NCBI RefSeq assembly: GCF_016907655.1
Contig: NZ_JAFBCL010000001.1
Span: 2,824,001-2,888,000, forward strand
DNA: 64,000 nucleotides
Source: Saccharothrix algeriensis
GTDB taxonomy: Bacteria; Actinomycetota; Actinomycetes; Mycobacteriales; Pseudonocardiaceae
Direction of reading: 5' to 3'
Part shown: positions 34,888 through 44,449 of the stretch, piece after piece
How positions within the stretch are numbered: the stretch's first letter is position 1
How the letters are laid out: each line of letters begins with the position of its first letter
Program-made: the position numbers and the translations under genes
Notes under the pieces: generated by a model
Told to the model about the DNA's origin: nothing
Database searches by the model: none
What the model saw: the letters and a program-made list of their open reading frames with translations, nothing else

Positions 34888-35230
34888 GCGCGCGCCGACG
34901 CCTCGGCAGGCGTTTCGGCAGGCGTTCGGCAGGCGTCTCGGCCGGTGCACGACGGCGTTGAGAACACAGCGCCGACAGCACGGCGCCCAGGACATCGCAC
35001 CGACGACACAGCACCGACGACACAGCGCCCGACCGCGCTGATCCCGGCTCATCCGCATCGCAGGCAGTCCGCCCTCTGCCGCAGCACGACCCCGGCCTCG
35101 TGCCCGCCCCGTCCCGGTCACTCCGCAGGACCGGACGGGGAGCGCACGGGGCGTCGTGCTGTTCGGCTCGGGATGAGCGGTGACCCACTCGTAGGCGAGC
35201 TTGCGGCGCAATGCACAACTCCAGCACATG
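34888..35230. repeat. Non-coding stretch with short tandem repeats
   Basis: CGGCAGGCGT occurs at 34904, 34916 and 34927 (period 11-12), and a second pair of similar units (CACCGACGACACAG) lies near 35000-35030. No gene is supported. It leads into the 0.5-kb hairpin repeat. Confidence 0.6.
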
Positions 35231-35273
35231 AGCCGCGCTCCGCGCGGCGGCGCTTCAGCGCAGCCGTGTGCCT

Positions 35274-35398
35274 CGTGTTCTCCCCGTACGGCCTGGGCGC
35301 AGCCCAATCATCTTTGTCGGGGGGTGTCAAGCACGCTCTTCGCTTGACACCCCCCGACAAAGATGATTGCCTCCGGCAGGCCGTACGGGGAGAACACG
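35274..35398. repeat. Hairpin module A1: nested outer and inner stems
   Basis: The outer stem pairs 35274-35295 with 35377-35398 (22 bp, perfect). The inner stem pairs 35306-35332 with 35342-35368 (27 bp, perfect) with a 9-nt loop. The inner arm holds a run of six G opposite six C. An RNA or single DNA strand would fold into a very stable long hairpin with one internal bulge. Confidence 0.92.
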
Positions 35399-35559
35399 AC
35401 GCACTTCCCTCCTCCTTGGGGGCCTCCCGGCCGCTCTTCATACTTGTGTCGCGCACCGATCCAGGAAATATTTGGTGCGGTACCGCCCGAGGCTGAAGAG
35501 CTTTAAAGAGTCCTCGCCGGACAGGCAGGCCGCCAAGGAGAATGAAAAGAAACAGCGGT

Positions 35560-35671
35560 CGTGTTCTCCCCGCATGGCCTGTCAAAGACAACCATGCTTT
35601 CTTGGGGGGTGCAAGCGAAAAGCGTGCTTGCACCCCCCAGAAAAGCATGGTAGCCCTCCGGGCAGGCCATA
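35560..35671. repeat. Hairpin module B1 (right outer arm split by the IS630 element)
   Basis: The inner stem pairs 35591-35616 with 35626-35651 (26 bp, two adjacent mismatches) with a 9-nt loop. The outer left arm is 35560-35581; its partner starts at 35663-35671 and continues after the insertion at 36849-36861. It has the same design as module A: a CGTGTTCTCCCC-type arm, a G6/C6 inner stem and a 9-nt loop. Confidence 0.9.
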
Positions 35672-35744
35672 CTGATCTTCAATTGTTGGGGTCTGTGGTG
35701 GCTTGTGTCGGTGGGTGGGGCTGTCCCGGGGGTACCCGTGGGGT

Positions 35745-36826
35745 ATGCGCTATCCCGATGGTGGTGGCCTGACCGGACGGGAACGGGCCCGACGTGAGGC
35801 GGTGCGGATGCAGGCCGCCGACTGGTTCGAGCGTGGTGTGGGCGCCTGCGAGGTCGCTCGTGGTCTGCGGGTGTCGACCAAGTCCGCCTATGCCTGGCGG
35901 CGTTTGTGGCGTGCCGGGGGCCGGCAGGCCCTGCGCTCCAGGGGGCCGGGCGGGCCGGACTGCCGTCTGGACCGGGCCCGGCTCGACCGGCTGGTCCAGG
36001 CCCTGGAGCAGGGGCCGGCCGCCCACGGGTACACCGAGGATCGACGCTGGACCCTGGCCAGGGTCGCGGAGCTGGTCGCGCGGTTGTTCGCGGTGCGCTA
36101 CACCCCGGCCGGGATGTCGCTGGTGCTGCACCGCATCGGTTACAGCCCCCAGGTGCCGGCCCGGCGGGCCGACCGCCGTGACGAGGCCGCGGTCACCGCC
36201 TGGCGGCGGGAGTCGTGGGCGCGGGGAAAACCCTAGCCGCGGACCTGGGCGCCTGGTTGTGCTTCGAGGACGAGACCGGCTGCAACACCCGCCCGCACAA
36301 GGCCCGCACCTGGGCAAGGCGCGGCCACACCCCGGTCCTGCCCTACTGGGCCGGTTCCCAGGGTCGGATCTCGGTGGCCGGCCTGCTCTGCGTCAAACCC
36401 GGCGAACGCACCCGGCTGCTGCACCGGGTGCTCGTGCACCACCGCCGCCGCAGCCCGCCGGCCCCGCGCAGCTTCCTCGAGCGGCACTACCTCGCGCTGC
36501 TGGACGACGCCCACCGTCGCCTGGGCGGCCCGATCGTGCTGATCTGGGACAACCTCGACCGGCACATCAGCGCCCGGATACGGCCCGCCCTCGCCGCCCG
36601 GGACTGGCTGCACGTGATCCGACTACCCGCCTACGCCCCGGAACTCAACCCGGTGGAAGGGGTGTGGTCACACCTCAAACGCGGTCTGGCCAACCTCGCC
36701 CCCGTCGGTCTGAACGACCTGGTCCCGATCGTGCGCCGCCGACTCCGCCTCATCCGGAACCGGCCCGACCTGCTCGACGGATTCCTCGCCCACACCGGCC
36801 TGACCCTCACCCCCGAACCAACCTGA
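35745..36826 (+). CDS. IS630-family transposase made by -1 frameshifting (ORF A 35745-36236, ORF B to 36826)
   Basis: ORF A encodes the DNA-binding half: RERARREAVRMQAADWFERGVGACEVARGLRVSTKSAYAWRRLW is split by helix-turn-helix boundaries, followed by a second HTH and HRIGYSPQVPARRADRRDEAAVTAW. It stops at TAG 36234-36236. ORF B, in the -1 frame, continues with LGAWLCFEDETG (first Asp), VLIWDNLDRH (second Asp) and LNPVEGVWSHLK (Glu), the DDE catalytic triad. A slippery GGGAAAA at 36224-36230 would fuse them into one protein of about 360 residues. ORF B has no ribosome site of its own. Confidence 0.92.
36224..36230 (+). promoter_or_regulatory. Slippery heptamer G_GGA_AAA for -1 frameshifting
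   Basis: In the ORF A frame the bases read CGG GGA AAA CCC TAG, so GGGAAAA has the X_XXY_YYZ form two codons before the stop. After slipping, the frame reads GGG AAA ACC CTA and enters ORF B exactly. Confidence 0.85.
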
Positions 36827-36848
36827 CCCCAACAATTGAAGATCAGTA

Positions 36849-36909
36849 CGGGGAGAACACGAGGCCACCGGACTGCACGGGGCGTGCAGGGAGCCTGAAG
36901 AGCAAAAGT
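36849..36909. repeat. 0.5-kb hairpin repeat, copy 1, right part
   Basis: This is the continuation of copy 1 after the IS element: CGGGGAGAACACGAG completes the outer arm of module B1, followed by CACCGGACTGCACGGGGCGTG and a shared AGCAAAAGT end. It stops just before the groEL terminator. Confidence 0.88.
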
Positions 36910-36922
36910 GGTAAGTGCCCTG

Positions 36923-36958
36923 AAAAACCGGAAGGCCCGGTCCTGGTGGACCGGGCCT
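36923..36958 (-). terminator. Rho-independent terminator of groEL2
   Basis: A perfect 11-bp stem (36948-36958 with 36933-36943), a 4-nt loop, then TTTTT on the minus strand, 17 nt beyond the groEL2 stop. Confidence 0.92.
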
Positions 36959-36974
36959 CGCGGAGTGGTGCGAC

Positions 36975-38806
<1,832 letters not shown>

Positions 38807-38816
38807 GAACCGCAGG

Positions 38817-40109
38817 TCAGCGTGGCGTCTTCACGGGCACACTGTTGGGTAGCGGCCGGTTGCTCCCGGTGCCGTCGCCGACGTCGATGGACTGGTTCGT
38901 GCCGGTGAGCGCCGGCACGCGGGGCTCCTCGGACTTGGGCATGAGGATGATCACCAGGACGACGACGGCGATGATCGCCACCACGCCGACGACGACCGGC
39001 GCGACCCACGCGGGCCGGGACCTGGCGGTCGTGGTGAACGCGGACGCGCTGCCGACCTGGGTCGGCGGGCGCAGCCGCACCGGCTCGGCCAGGAAGCCGG
39101 GCTGCTGGGTGAACCCGCCCGACGGCGTCCCGGCCGGCGGCTGCCCCTGCGCGGGCTGCTGGTAGCGCTGCTGCTGCGGCTGCGCGGGTTGCTGCTGCTG
39201 CGCCTGCTGCGGGCCGGGCACGGGCGTCGGCCCGGACACCGGGGCGTCGGTCCGGCGCGGCGGCGTGGTCACGGTGGCCGCGCCGCCCAGCGCGGCGCGG
39301 GCGGCCGAGATCAGCTCCTGGCACGTCCCGTACCGCTGGTTGGGGTCCTTGGCGGTGCCCTTGCGCAGCACGTCGTCGATGCCCGGCGGCAGCGCCACCA
39401 GCGAGGTCAGGGCGGGCACCTCGGCGCCCAGGTGGCCCTGGATGACGTCCTGCACGCCGCCCTGGAACGGCGGGCGGCCGGACAGGCACGCGAACACCAT
39501 GCAGGCCAGCGCGTACTGGTCGGTGCGGCCGTCCAGCGGCTCGCCGCGCAGGTGCTCGGGCGCGGCGTAGGTGGGCGAGCCGAGGAAGTCCCCGGTCCGG
39601 GTGCGGTGGCCGGTCGCGCCGCGCCGGGTCAGGCCGAAGTCCGCGAGGTAGACGTGCTCGCGGGCCGCCTCCTTGGTGGTGACCAGCACGTTCGCCGGCT
39701 TCACGTCCAGGTGCACGAGGCCCTTGCCGTGCAGCATGTCCAGCGCCTCGGCGACCTGGCCGAGCAGCGTGAGGGTGCGCGCGGGCGAGATCGGGCCGTC
39801 CTTGATGTGGCTGGCCAGGTCCTGCCCGTCGACCAGCCGCATGGCGATGTAGAGCAGGCCGTCGACCTCGTCGAAGTCGTACAGCGGCACGATGTTCGCG
39901 TGGTCGATCGCCGAGGTGTTGCGCGCCTCGTCGACGAACCGCTCGCGGAACTCGGCGTCCGCGGTGAGGTGCTCGCCGATGACCTTCAGCGCCACCTTGC
40001 GGCCGAGCCTGACGTCCGTGGCCCGGTAGGTCACGCTCATGCCACCGCGGCCGAGCACCCCGTCGATCCGGTAGTGGCCCAGCCGTCGCCCGCTCAGGTC
40101 CTCCGACAC
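38817..40109 (-). CDS. Transmembrane Ser/Thr protein kinase (Pkn type)
   Basis: The product (430 aa) has a Hanks-type kinase domain at residues 10-270: LGRGGMSVTYRA (P-loop), VALKVIGE (Lys), HLDVKPANVLV (catalytic Asp), ADFGLT (DFG) and GSPTYAAPEHL (activation segment). A Gln/Pro-rich linker follows (QQAQQQQPAQPQQQRYQQ), then one TM segment (WVAPVVVGVVAIIAVVVLVIILM) and a short outside tail of about 40 residues without PASTA repeats. The HLDVKP in place of HRDVKP is a known variation. The GTG start is preceded by TAGGCT and 7 nt, with no ribosome site. Confidence 0.93.
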   Translation of the reverse strand: MSEDLSGRRLGHYRIDGVLGRGGMSVTYRATDVRLGRKVALKVIGEHLTADAEFRERFVDEARNTSAIDHANIVPLYDFDEVDGLLYIAMRLVDGQDLASHIKDGPISPARTLTLLGQVAEALDMLHGKGLVHLDVKPANVLVTTKEAAREHVYLADFGLTRRGATGHRTRTGDFLGSPTYAAPEHLRGEPLDGRTDQYALACMVFACLSGRPPFQGGVQDVIQGHLGAEVPALTSLVALPPGIDDVLRKGTAKDPNQRYGTCQELISAARAALGGAATVTTPPRRTDAPVSGPTPVPGPQQAQQQQPAQPQQQRYQQPAQGQPPAGTPSGGFTQQPGFLAEPVRLRPPTQVGSASAFTTTARSRPAWVAPVVVGVVAIIAVVVLVIILMPKSEEPRVPALTGTNQSIDVGDGTGSNRPLPNSVPVKTPR

Positions 40110-40116
40110 GCGGGTC

Positions 40117-40122
40117 AGCCTA
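40117..40122 (-). promoter_or_regulatory. -10-like TAGGCT exactly 7 nt before the kinase start
   Basis: TAGGCT, 7 nt, GTG on the minus strand; the same arrangement as at menC, the AAA ATPase and def in this window. Confidence 0.5.
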
Positions 40123-40400
40123 ACGTCCGGGTGAACCGGCGTGCGCCGGGTTCCGGGTAAGACCACCCGGGCCGGGACCGCCCGGCGCGGGGCCGATCGG
40201 CCGCGAGCCGTTCGGGGCACGCCCGCCCGCGGACCGGGCGGCGCGGGGGTCGCGGGCCGGGCGGGACCGGCCTCACCGGCCCGGCCGCGCCGGTGCGCGC
40301 AGGTTCGGCCCGCTCCGGGCCCCGCTGCCCCGGGCCGGGCGCGGGGCGGGGCCCGACGGGTGGGGCGGCCCGACCCGCCGCGCGGCGGGCCGGGCGGGTG

Positions 40401-40607
40401 TCACGACGCCTTCCGGACGTCCGATGCCTGGCTGCGGCCGTCGCGGCCGGCCTGGATCTCGAACTCCACGCGGTCGCCCTCGGCCAGCGTGCGGAAGCCC
40501 TCCATCTGGATCGCCGAGTAGTGCACGAAGACATCGGGCCCGCCGTCGGCGGCGATGAAGCCGTACCCCTTCTCCGAGTTGAACCACTTGACCGTGCCGA
40601 CAGCCAA
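40401..40607 (-). CDS. Cold shock protein (CspA family)
   Basis: This 68-residue single CSD protein has RNP1 KGYGFIA and RNP2 VFVHYSAI in [31 protein letters not shown], split at the Gly-Gly turn. It binds single-stranded nucleic acid. The TTG start is chosen because AGGAGG lies 5 nt upstream and the family begins (M)AVGTVKWF. The C-terminus [17 protein letters not shown] is slightly unusual; most actinobacterial Csps end with GPQAENVRP-like sequence, which this resembles loosely. Confidence 0.93.
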   Translation of the reverse strand: MAVGTVKWFNSEKGYGFIAADGGPDVFVHYSAIQMEGFRTLAEGDRVEFEIQAGRDGRSQASDVRKAS

Positions 40608-40686
40608 GACGTCCTCCTTTGAGAAATACCTGAGCAAACCGCCACGCTAGAGGCACGAGGGGGTTCGCCGATACCTCCTTATGGAG

Positions 40687-41331
40687 TCATGCGCGCACGC
40701 TGAATCCGTTGTCGCGCAACCAACTGACGAGACCCCGCGGGCTGCGGGTCCGGGTCAGCACGAGGCCGGGGCCCGCGAAGTCGAGGACCAGGCCGTCGCC
40801 ATTGCGCACGGATTGGGGCGTATCGGGGGAAACGGCGCGCAACCGGCACTGGAGGGTGTCGGCGAATCCGACGACGTGACCGCTGTGCAGGGTGACCAGC
40901 TCACCCGCGTCCAGGGTCACGACGTCCAGGGTGCCGTAGCAGGCCAGCACGACCGAGCCGGCGCCGTAGACGTAGGTGAGGAACCCGCTGTCGCCGCCGT
41001 GCAGCGCCCGCAGCGGCGGCGCGGACGGGTCCATGGCGACCGAGCCGGACGCGGCGAGCCAGCCGTTGCGGGCGACGCACCAGCCGGTCTTGCCGTCCAG
41101 CTCCAGCACGTGCAGGTCGCCGGGCAGCGGCGGGGCGACGTCCACCCAGCCGCCCTCCGGGCCCGCCGTGCACAGCGCGGCCTTGACGCCGGGCGCCTTG
41201 CCCCTGGTGTCGTGGCTGACGCCGTAGCTGGTCGCGAACAGCGAGGAGCGTTCGACGAGGACCGGTTCGGCGGGCGCGAGGACCAGCCTGGCCACTCCGA
41301 AGGTCGGCGTGTGTCGCGTGCGGACCTGCAC
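40687..41331 (-). CDS. AIM24-family protein
   Basis: The product (214 aa) begins VQVRTRHTPTFGVARLVLAPAEPVLVERSSLFATSYGV and continues with beta-rich Gly-containing repeats (LHVLELDGKTGWCVARNGWLAAS, then GGDSGFLTYVYGAGSVVLACYG), the AIM24/TIGR00266 double-beta fold. In yeast AIM24 is mitochondrial; bacterial members have unknown function. The GTG start follows GGGAGGGG. It is divergent from moeA, with 73 bp between the two starts. Confidence 0.8.
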   Translation of the reverse strand: MQVRTRHTPTFGVARLVLAPAEPVLVERSSLFATSYGVSHDTRGKAPGVKAALCTAGPEGGWVDVAPPLPGDLHVLELDGKTGWCVARNGWLAASGSVAMDPSAPPLRALHGGDSGFLTYVYGAGSVVLACYGTLDVVTLDAGELVTLHSGHVVGFADTLQCRLRAVSPDTPQSVRNGDGLVLDFAGPGLVLTRTRSPRGLVSWLRDNGFSVRA

Positions 41332-41404
41332 CGGACGTTCCCCTCCCGCGGTTGCTCGGCGGCCGGTCGGGGCAGTCTCGCACGAGGGCGGCAGGATGGT
41401 GCCC

Positions 41405-42604
41405 GTGTCGAACTCCTTGACCCGGGTGGCGGACCACCGGGAGCGGGTCGCCGGCCTGCTCGGGCCGATGCCGGCGGGCCCGCTGCCGATCGCGGACTGC
41501 CTCGGCCTGGCGCTGGCCGAGGACCTGGTCGCGCCGGTGGCGCTGCCGCCGTTCGACAACTCGGCGATGGACGGCTACGCCGTGCGGGCGGCGGACGTGG
41601 CGGCGACCCCGGTGGTGCTGCCGGTGACCGACGACATCCCGGCGGGGCGCACGGCGCTGACGCCGCTGGGCCCGGGCACCGCGCAGCGCATCATGACCGG
41701 CGCTCCGCTGCCCGCCGGCGCGGACGCCGTCGTGCAGGTCGAGTGGACCGACGGCGGCACCGGGTCGGTGCGGGTGGACCGGGGCGTCGCGGAGGGCGCG
41801 AACGTGCGGCGCGCCGCGGACGACGTGGCCGCGGGCACGACCGTGCTGCGCGCGGGCACGCCGCTGGGGCCCGCGCAGCTGGGGCTGGCGGCGGCGCTGG
41901 GGTTCGGCGCGCTGCCGGTGCGCAGGCGGCCGAGGGTGCTCGTGCTGTCGACCGGTTCGGAGCTGGTCGCGCCGGGCGTGCCGCTGGAGCCGGGGCAGAT
42001 CTACGAGTCGAACGGCGTGATGCTGGCGGCGGCCGTGCGCGAGGCCGGTGGCGAGGCGGAGCTGCTGCGGTTCGTGCCGGACGACGTGGCGGTCTTCCAC
42101 GAGGCCGTGGGGGCGCGGCTGGCGGGTTTCGACCTGCTGCTGACCTCGGGCGGGGTGAGCGCGGGCGCGTACGAGGTGGTCAAGGACGCGTTCACCGGGC
42201 GGGGCGTGGAGTTCACCAAGGTCGCCATGCAGCCCGGGGGTCCGCAGGGCGCCGGGCGGTACCTCGGCGTGGCGGTGGCGACGCTGCCGGGGAACCCGGT
42301 GAGCGCGCAGGTGTCGTTCGAGGTGTTCATCCGACCGGCGCTGCGCGCTTCGATGGGCCTGCCGGACGCGGAGCGGCCGGTCGTGCGGGCCCGGCTGAGC
42401 GCTCCCCTGACGTCCCCGGCGGGCCGCACCCAGTTCCGGCGCGGGAAGTACGACCCGGTGTCGGGGCGGGTGGTGACGCCGGTCGGCGGGCCCGGGTCGC
42501 ACCTGCTGTCGGCGCTGGCCTTGAGCGACTGCCTGATCGAGGTGCCCGAGGACGTCACGGAGCTGGCGGCGGGGGCGGACGTGGCCGTGCGACTGCTGCG
42601 CTGA
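41405..42604 (+). CDS. moeA: Molybdopterin molybdenumtransferase MoeA
   Basis: This 399-residue enzyme inserts molybdenum into adenylylated molybdopterin. It has the MoeA N-terminal domains (PLPIADCLGLALAEDLVAPVALPPFDNSAMDGYAVRA, IMTGAPLPAGADAVV) and the MoCF domain (VLVLSTGSELV, GQIYESNGVMLAAAV, LLLTSGGVSAGAYEVVKD, FTKVAMQPGGPQGAG, LPGNPVSAQVSFEVFI). It corresponds to M. tuberculosis moeA2 beside groEL2. The GTG at 41405 is favoured because CAGGAT lies exactly 7 nt upstream; an ATG at 41396 would add three residues. Its product would supply cofactor for the CoxL enzyme in this window. Confidence 0.93.
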   Translation: MSNSLTRVADHRERVAGLLGPMPAGPLPIADCLGLALAEDLVAPVALPPFDNSAMDGYAVRAADVAATPVVLPVTDDIPAGRTALTPLGPGTAQRIMTGAPLPAGADAVVQVEWTDGGTGSVRVDRGVAEGANVRRAADDVAAGTTVLRAGTPLGPAQLGLAAALGFGALPVRRRPRVLVLSTGSELVAPGVPLEPGQIYESNGVMLAAAVREAGGEAELLRFVPDDVAVFHEAVGARLAGFDLLLTSGGVSAGAYEVVKDAFTGRGVEFTKVAMQPGGPQGAGRYLGVAVATLPGNPVSAQVSFEVFIRPALRASMGLPDAERPVVRARLSAPLTSPAGRTQFRRGKYDPVSGRVVTPVGGPGSHLLSALALSDCLIEVPEDVTELAAGADVAVRLLR

Positions 42605-42605
42605 G

Positions 42606-42690
42606 GCTCCCGGCGGGGCTCCCGGCGGGGCTCCCGGCGGGGCTTTTGGTGGGGCTTTTGGTGGGCTTCCGGCGGGGCCGGGGTCGTGGC
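42606..42690. repeat. Short direct repeats downstream of moeA
   Basis: GGGGCTCCCGGC-type units repeat three times, followed by degenerate GGGGCTTTTGGT units. Non-coding on both strands as far as I can tell. Confidence 0.6.
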
Positions 42691-42832
42691 GGGAACGCGG
42701 GACGGCCGGCTCCGAGTCAAGCCGCGCTCGGCGCGGCCCTGACGCACGGGCCGCGCCCCGCGCGGCGGCGCTTCAGCTCTCGCCTCAAGCCGCGCCCCGC
42801 GCGGCGGCGCTGTTCAGCGCAGCCGTGTGCCT

Positions 42833-42957
42833 CGTGTTCTCCCCGTACGGCCTGGGCGCAGCCCGATCATGTTTTCCGGGGGGCGTCAAGCACGCTCTTC
42901 GCTTGACGCCCCCCGGAAAACATGATTGCCTCCGGCAGGCCGTGCGGGGAGAACACG
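42833..42957. repeat. Hairpin module A2: nested stems
   Basis: Outer stem 42833-42854 with 42936-42957 (22 bp, one T-G mismatch). Inner stem 42866-42891 with 42901-42926 (26 bp, perfect), 9-nt loop ACGCTCTTC as in A1. Four stem positions differ from A1 and each is matched by a compensating change in the other arm. Confidence 0.92.
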
Positions 42958-43118
42958 ACGCACTTCCCTTCTCCTTGGGGGCCTCTCGGCCGCTCTTCAT
43001 ACTTGGGTCGCGCACCGATCCAGGAAATATTTGGTGCTGTACCGCCCGAGGCTGAAGGGATTAAAAGAGTCCTCGCCGGACAGGCAGGCCGCCAAGGAGA
43101 ATGAAAAGAAACAGCGGT

Positions 43119-43243
43119 CGTGTTCCCCCCGCATGACCTGTCAAAGACAACCATGCTTTCTTGGGGGGTGCAAGCGAAAAGCGTGCTTGCACCCCCCAAG
43201 AAAGCATGGTAGCCCTCCGGGCAGGCCATACGGGGAGAACACG
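43119..43243. repeat. Hairpin module B2: nested stems
   Basis: Inner stem 43150-43175 with 43185-43210 (26 bp, perfect), 9-nt loop GAAAAGCGT. Outer stem 43119-43140 with 43222-43243 (22 bp, a few mismatches). In copy 1 the right outer arm of this module received the IS630 element. Confidence 0.9.
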
Positions 43244-43289
43244 AGAGCACCGGACTGCACGGGGCGTGCTGAGAGCCGAAAGCAAAAGT

Positions 43290-43734
43290 TGGGCGGGGCT
43301 GGAGGTGGTCGGCTGGGGGACGGTGTGACTGGGGGTCGGTTCGGTTTTTGCGCGAGTGTCGTTGGGGTGCGACTGTGCGGGGCTCTCCTCGGCTCCGCAA
43401 ACCGCGTCGGCCGGGTCGAGCGGGTCTTCGACGGGGGCTCGTGAACCGTGTCGGCCGGTGCCGCCGAGAGCGCGGCCCGCGTCGAGCGACCCGGTCCGAG
43501 CCCGGGGCCATCACTGGGGAGATCGACCGAACCGAATCGTTCGAGTACAGTGAGTCATCCGGCCTTCACTCAATGCCATTGATTACGCCATGTGACCCGG
43601 ATTACACTCTCGGCACGCCCGCCCGGTGGGCGCGTGCGTTCGTCGGGGGACGCACGGGCACACCGGGCGGGATCCGGCGTACCGCCGGCGTAGCGTGGGG
43701 CCGGCCGGAAGCACTGCCCCGACACGGAAGAGCC
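43290..43734 (+). promoter_or_regulatory. Intergenic region upstream of psd with a probable promoter at 43579-43608
   Basis: TTGATT (43579-43584), 18 nt, TACACT (43603-43608) is a good sigma-70-type promoter, 127 nt upstream of psd. The region 43540-43610 is AT-richer than its surroundings. No gene is supported in the rest. Confidence 0.55.
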
Positions 43735-44445
43735 ATGAGCGTCGATCGCGACAAGCACAGCGGTGCCGTATCCCACCTCCTCGACCTCGCGCGGGGGATC
43801 GTCCCCCCGATGCACCCCGCCGGCCGCCCGTTCGTGGCGGTCGCGGCGGTCGTCGCCCTCCTGCTGCGCCGGTTCTCGCGGCGCGCCGGTGTGGCCGGCG
43901 GCCTGCTGACCGCGTGGGTGGCCTGGTTCTTCCGGGAACCCGCGCGCACCACCCCGGTCCGCCCCAACATCGCCGTGGCGCCCGCCGACGGCACCGTCTC
44001 GCACGTGGTAGAAGCCGTGCCGCCGGCCGAACTCGGCCTCGGCGACGTGCCGATGACCCGCGTCAGCGTCTTCCTGTCGGTGTTCGACGTGCACGTCCAG
44101 CGCGTGCCGGTGTCCGGCGAGGTCCGCCGCGTGGCCTACCGGCCGGGCAAGTTCCTGTCCGCCGACCTGGACAAGGCCAGCGACGACAACGAGCGCAACG
44201 CGGTGCTGCTGACTTCCACCGAGGGCCACGACATCGTCGTGGTGCAGATCGCCGGCCTGGTGGCGCGGCGGATCGTGTGCGACGCGGCCGAGGGCGACCG
44301 GCTCACCGTCGGCCGGACCTACGGCCTGATCCGGTTCGGCTCGCGGGTCGACCTGTACGTGCCGCGGGGCAGCCGGGTGCTGGTCGAGCCGGGCCAGCGC
44401 ACCATCGGCGCGGAGACCGTGCTCGCCGAACTGCCGGAGCTCTGA
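43735..44445 (+). CDS. psd: Phosphatidylserine decarboxylase (short type)
   Basis: Psd converts phosphatidylserine to phosphatidylethanolamine at the membrane. The 236-residue proenzyme has an N-terminal membrane region (FVAVAAVVALLLRRF, then GGLLTAWVAWFFREP), APADGTVSHV, VFLSVFDVHVQRVPVSGEV (catalytic Asp-His region), KASDDNERNAVLL, and the C-terminal GSR in IRFGSRVDLYVP, where self-cleavage should form the pyruvoyl group. It is followed after 4 nt by pssA, which makes its substrate. The ATG follows GGAAGAGCC. Confidence 0.93.
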   Translation: MSVDRDKHSGAVSHLLDLARGIVPPMHPAGRPFVAVAAVVALLLRRFSRRAGVAGGLLTAWVAWFFREPARTTPVRPNIAVAPADGTVSHVVEAVPPAELGLGDVPMTRVSVFLSVFDVHVQRVPVSGEVRRVAYRPGKFLSADLDKASDDNERNAVLLTSTEGHDIVVVQIAGLVARRIVCDAAEGDRLTVGRTYGLIRFGSRVDLYVPRGSRVLVEPGQRTIGAETVLAELPEL

Positions 44446-44449
44446 TCCG

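Larger units (their letters stand above)
35231..35671. repeat. 0.5-kb hairpin repeat, copy 1, left part (interrupted by IS630 element)
   Basis: This segment together with 36849-36909 forms a roughly 500-bp repeat nearly identical to 42787-43289. It contains hairpin module A1, a linker of about 160 bp with a conserved AAATATTT palindrome, and most of hairpin module B1. It sits downstream of the sigma-factor pair. Short reading frames across it are antisense mirrors of the palindromes and are not believed to be genes. Confidence 0.9.
35672..36846 (+). mobile_element. IS630-family insertion sequence (1175 bp)
   Basis: It is bounded by perfect 22-bp inverted repeats (35672-35693 and 36825-36846, beginning CTGATCTTCAATTG) and flanked by a TA target duplication (35670-35671 and 36847-36848). 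The uninterrupted copy of the host repeat at 43.2 kb shows the empty site, GCCATACGGGG. It carries one transposase in two frames. TA targeting, length and DDE pattern all fit IS630/Tc1-mariner. Perfect ends and reading frames suggest a recent, possibly active insertion. Confidence 0.95.
42787..43289. repeat. 0.5-kb hairpin repeat, copy 2 (intact)
   Basis: This is the uninterrupted copy of the repeat at 35.2 kb. It has the same order: GC-rich palindromic lead-in (a partial second lead-in lies just before, around 42755-42785), module A2, linker with CAGGAAATATTTGGTG, module B2, then the CACCGGACTGCACGGGGCG end. The linker is nearly identical to copy 1; the differences in the module A stem are all paired changes. 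It sits between moeA and psd, past the 3' end of moeA. Confidence 0.92.

Noticed and set aside
35118-35772. Several 60-180 residue reading frames across the hairpin repeat (and again at 42785-43300)
   Set aside because: They are on both strands, mirror each other through the palindromes, lack ribosome sites and shift with every copy difference; the sequence is better explained as structure than as protein.
36215-36826. Transposase ORF B as an independent gene or pseudogene fragment
   Set aside because: The slippery GGGAAAA in the right phase and intact DDE motifs favour a functional frameshifted transposase.
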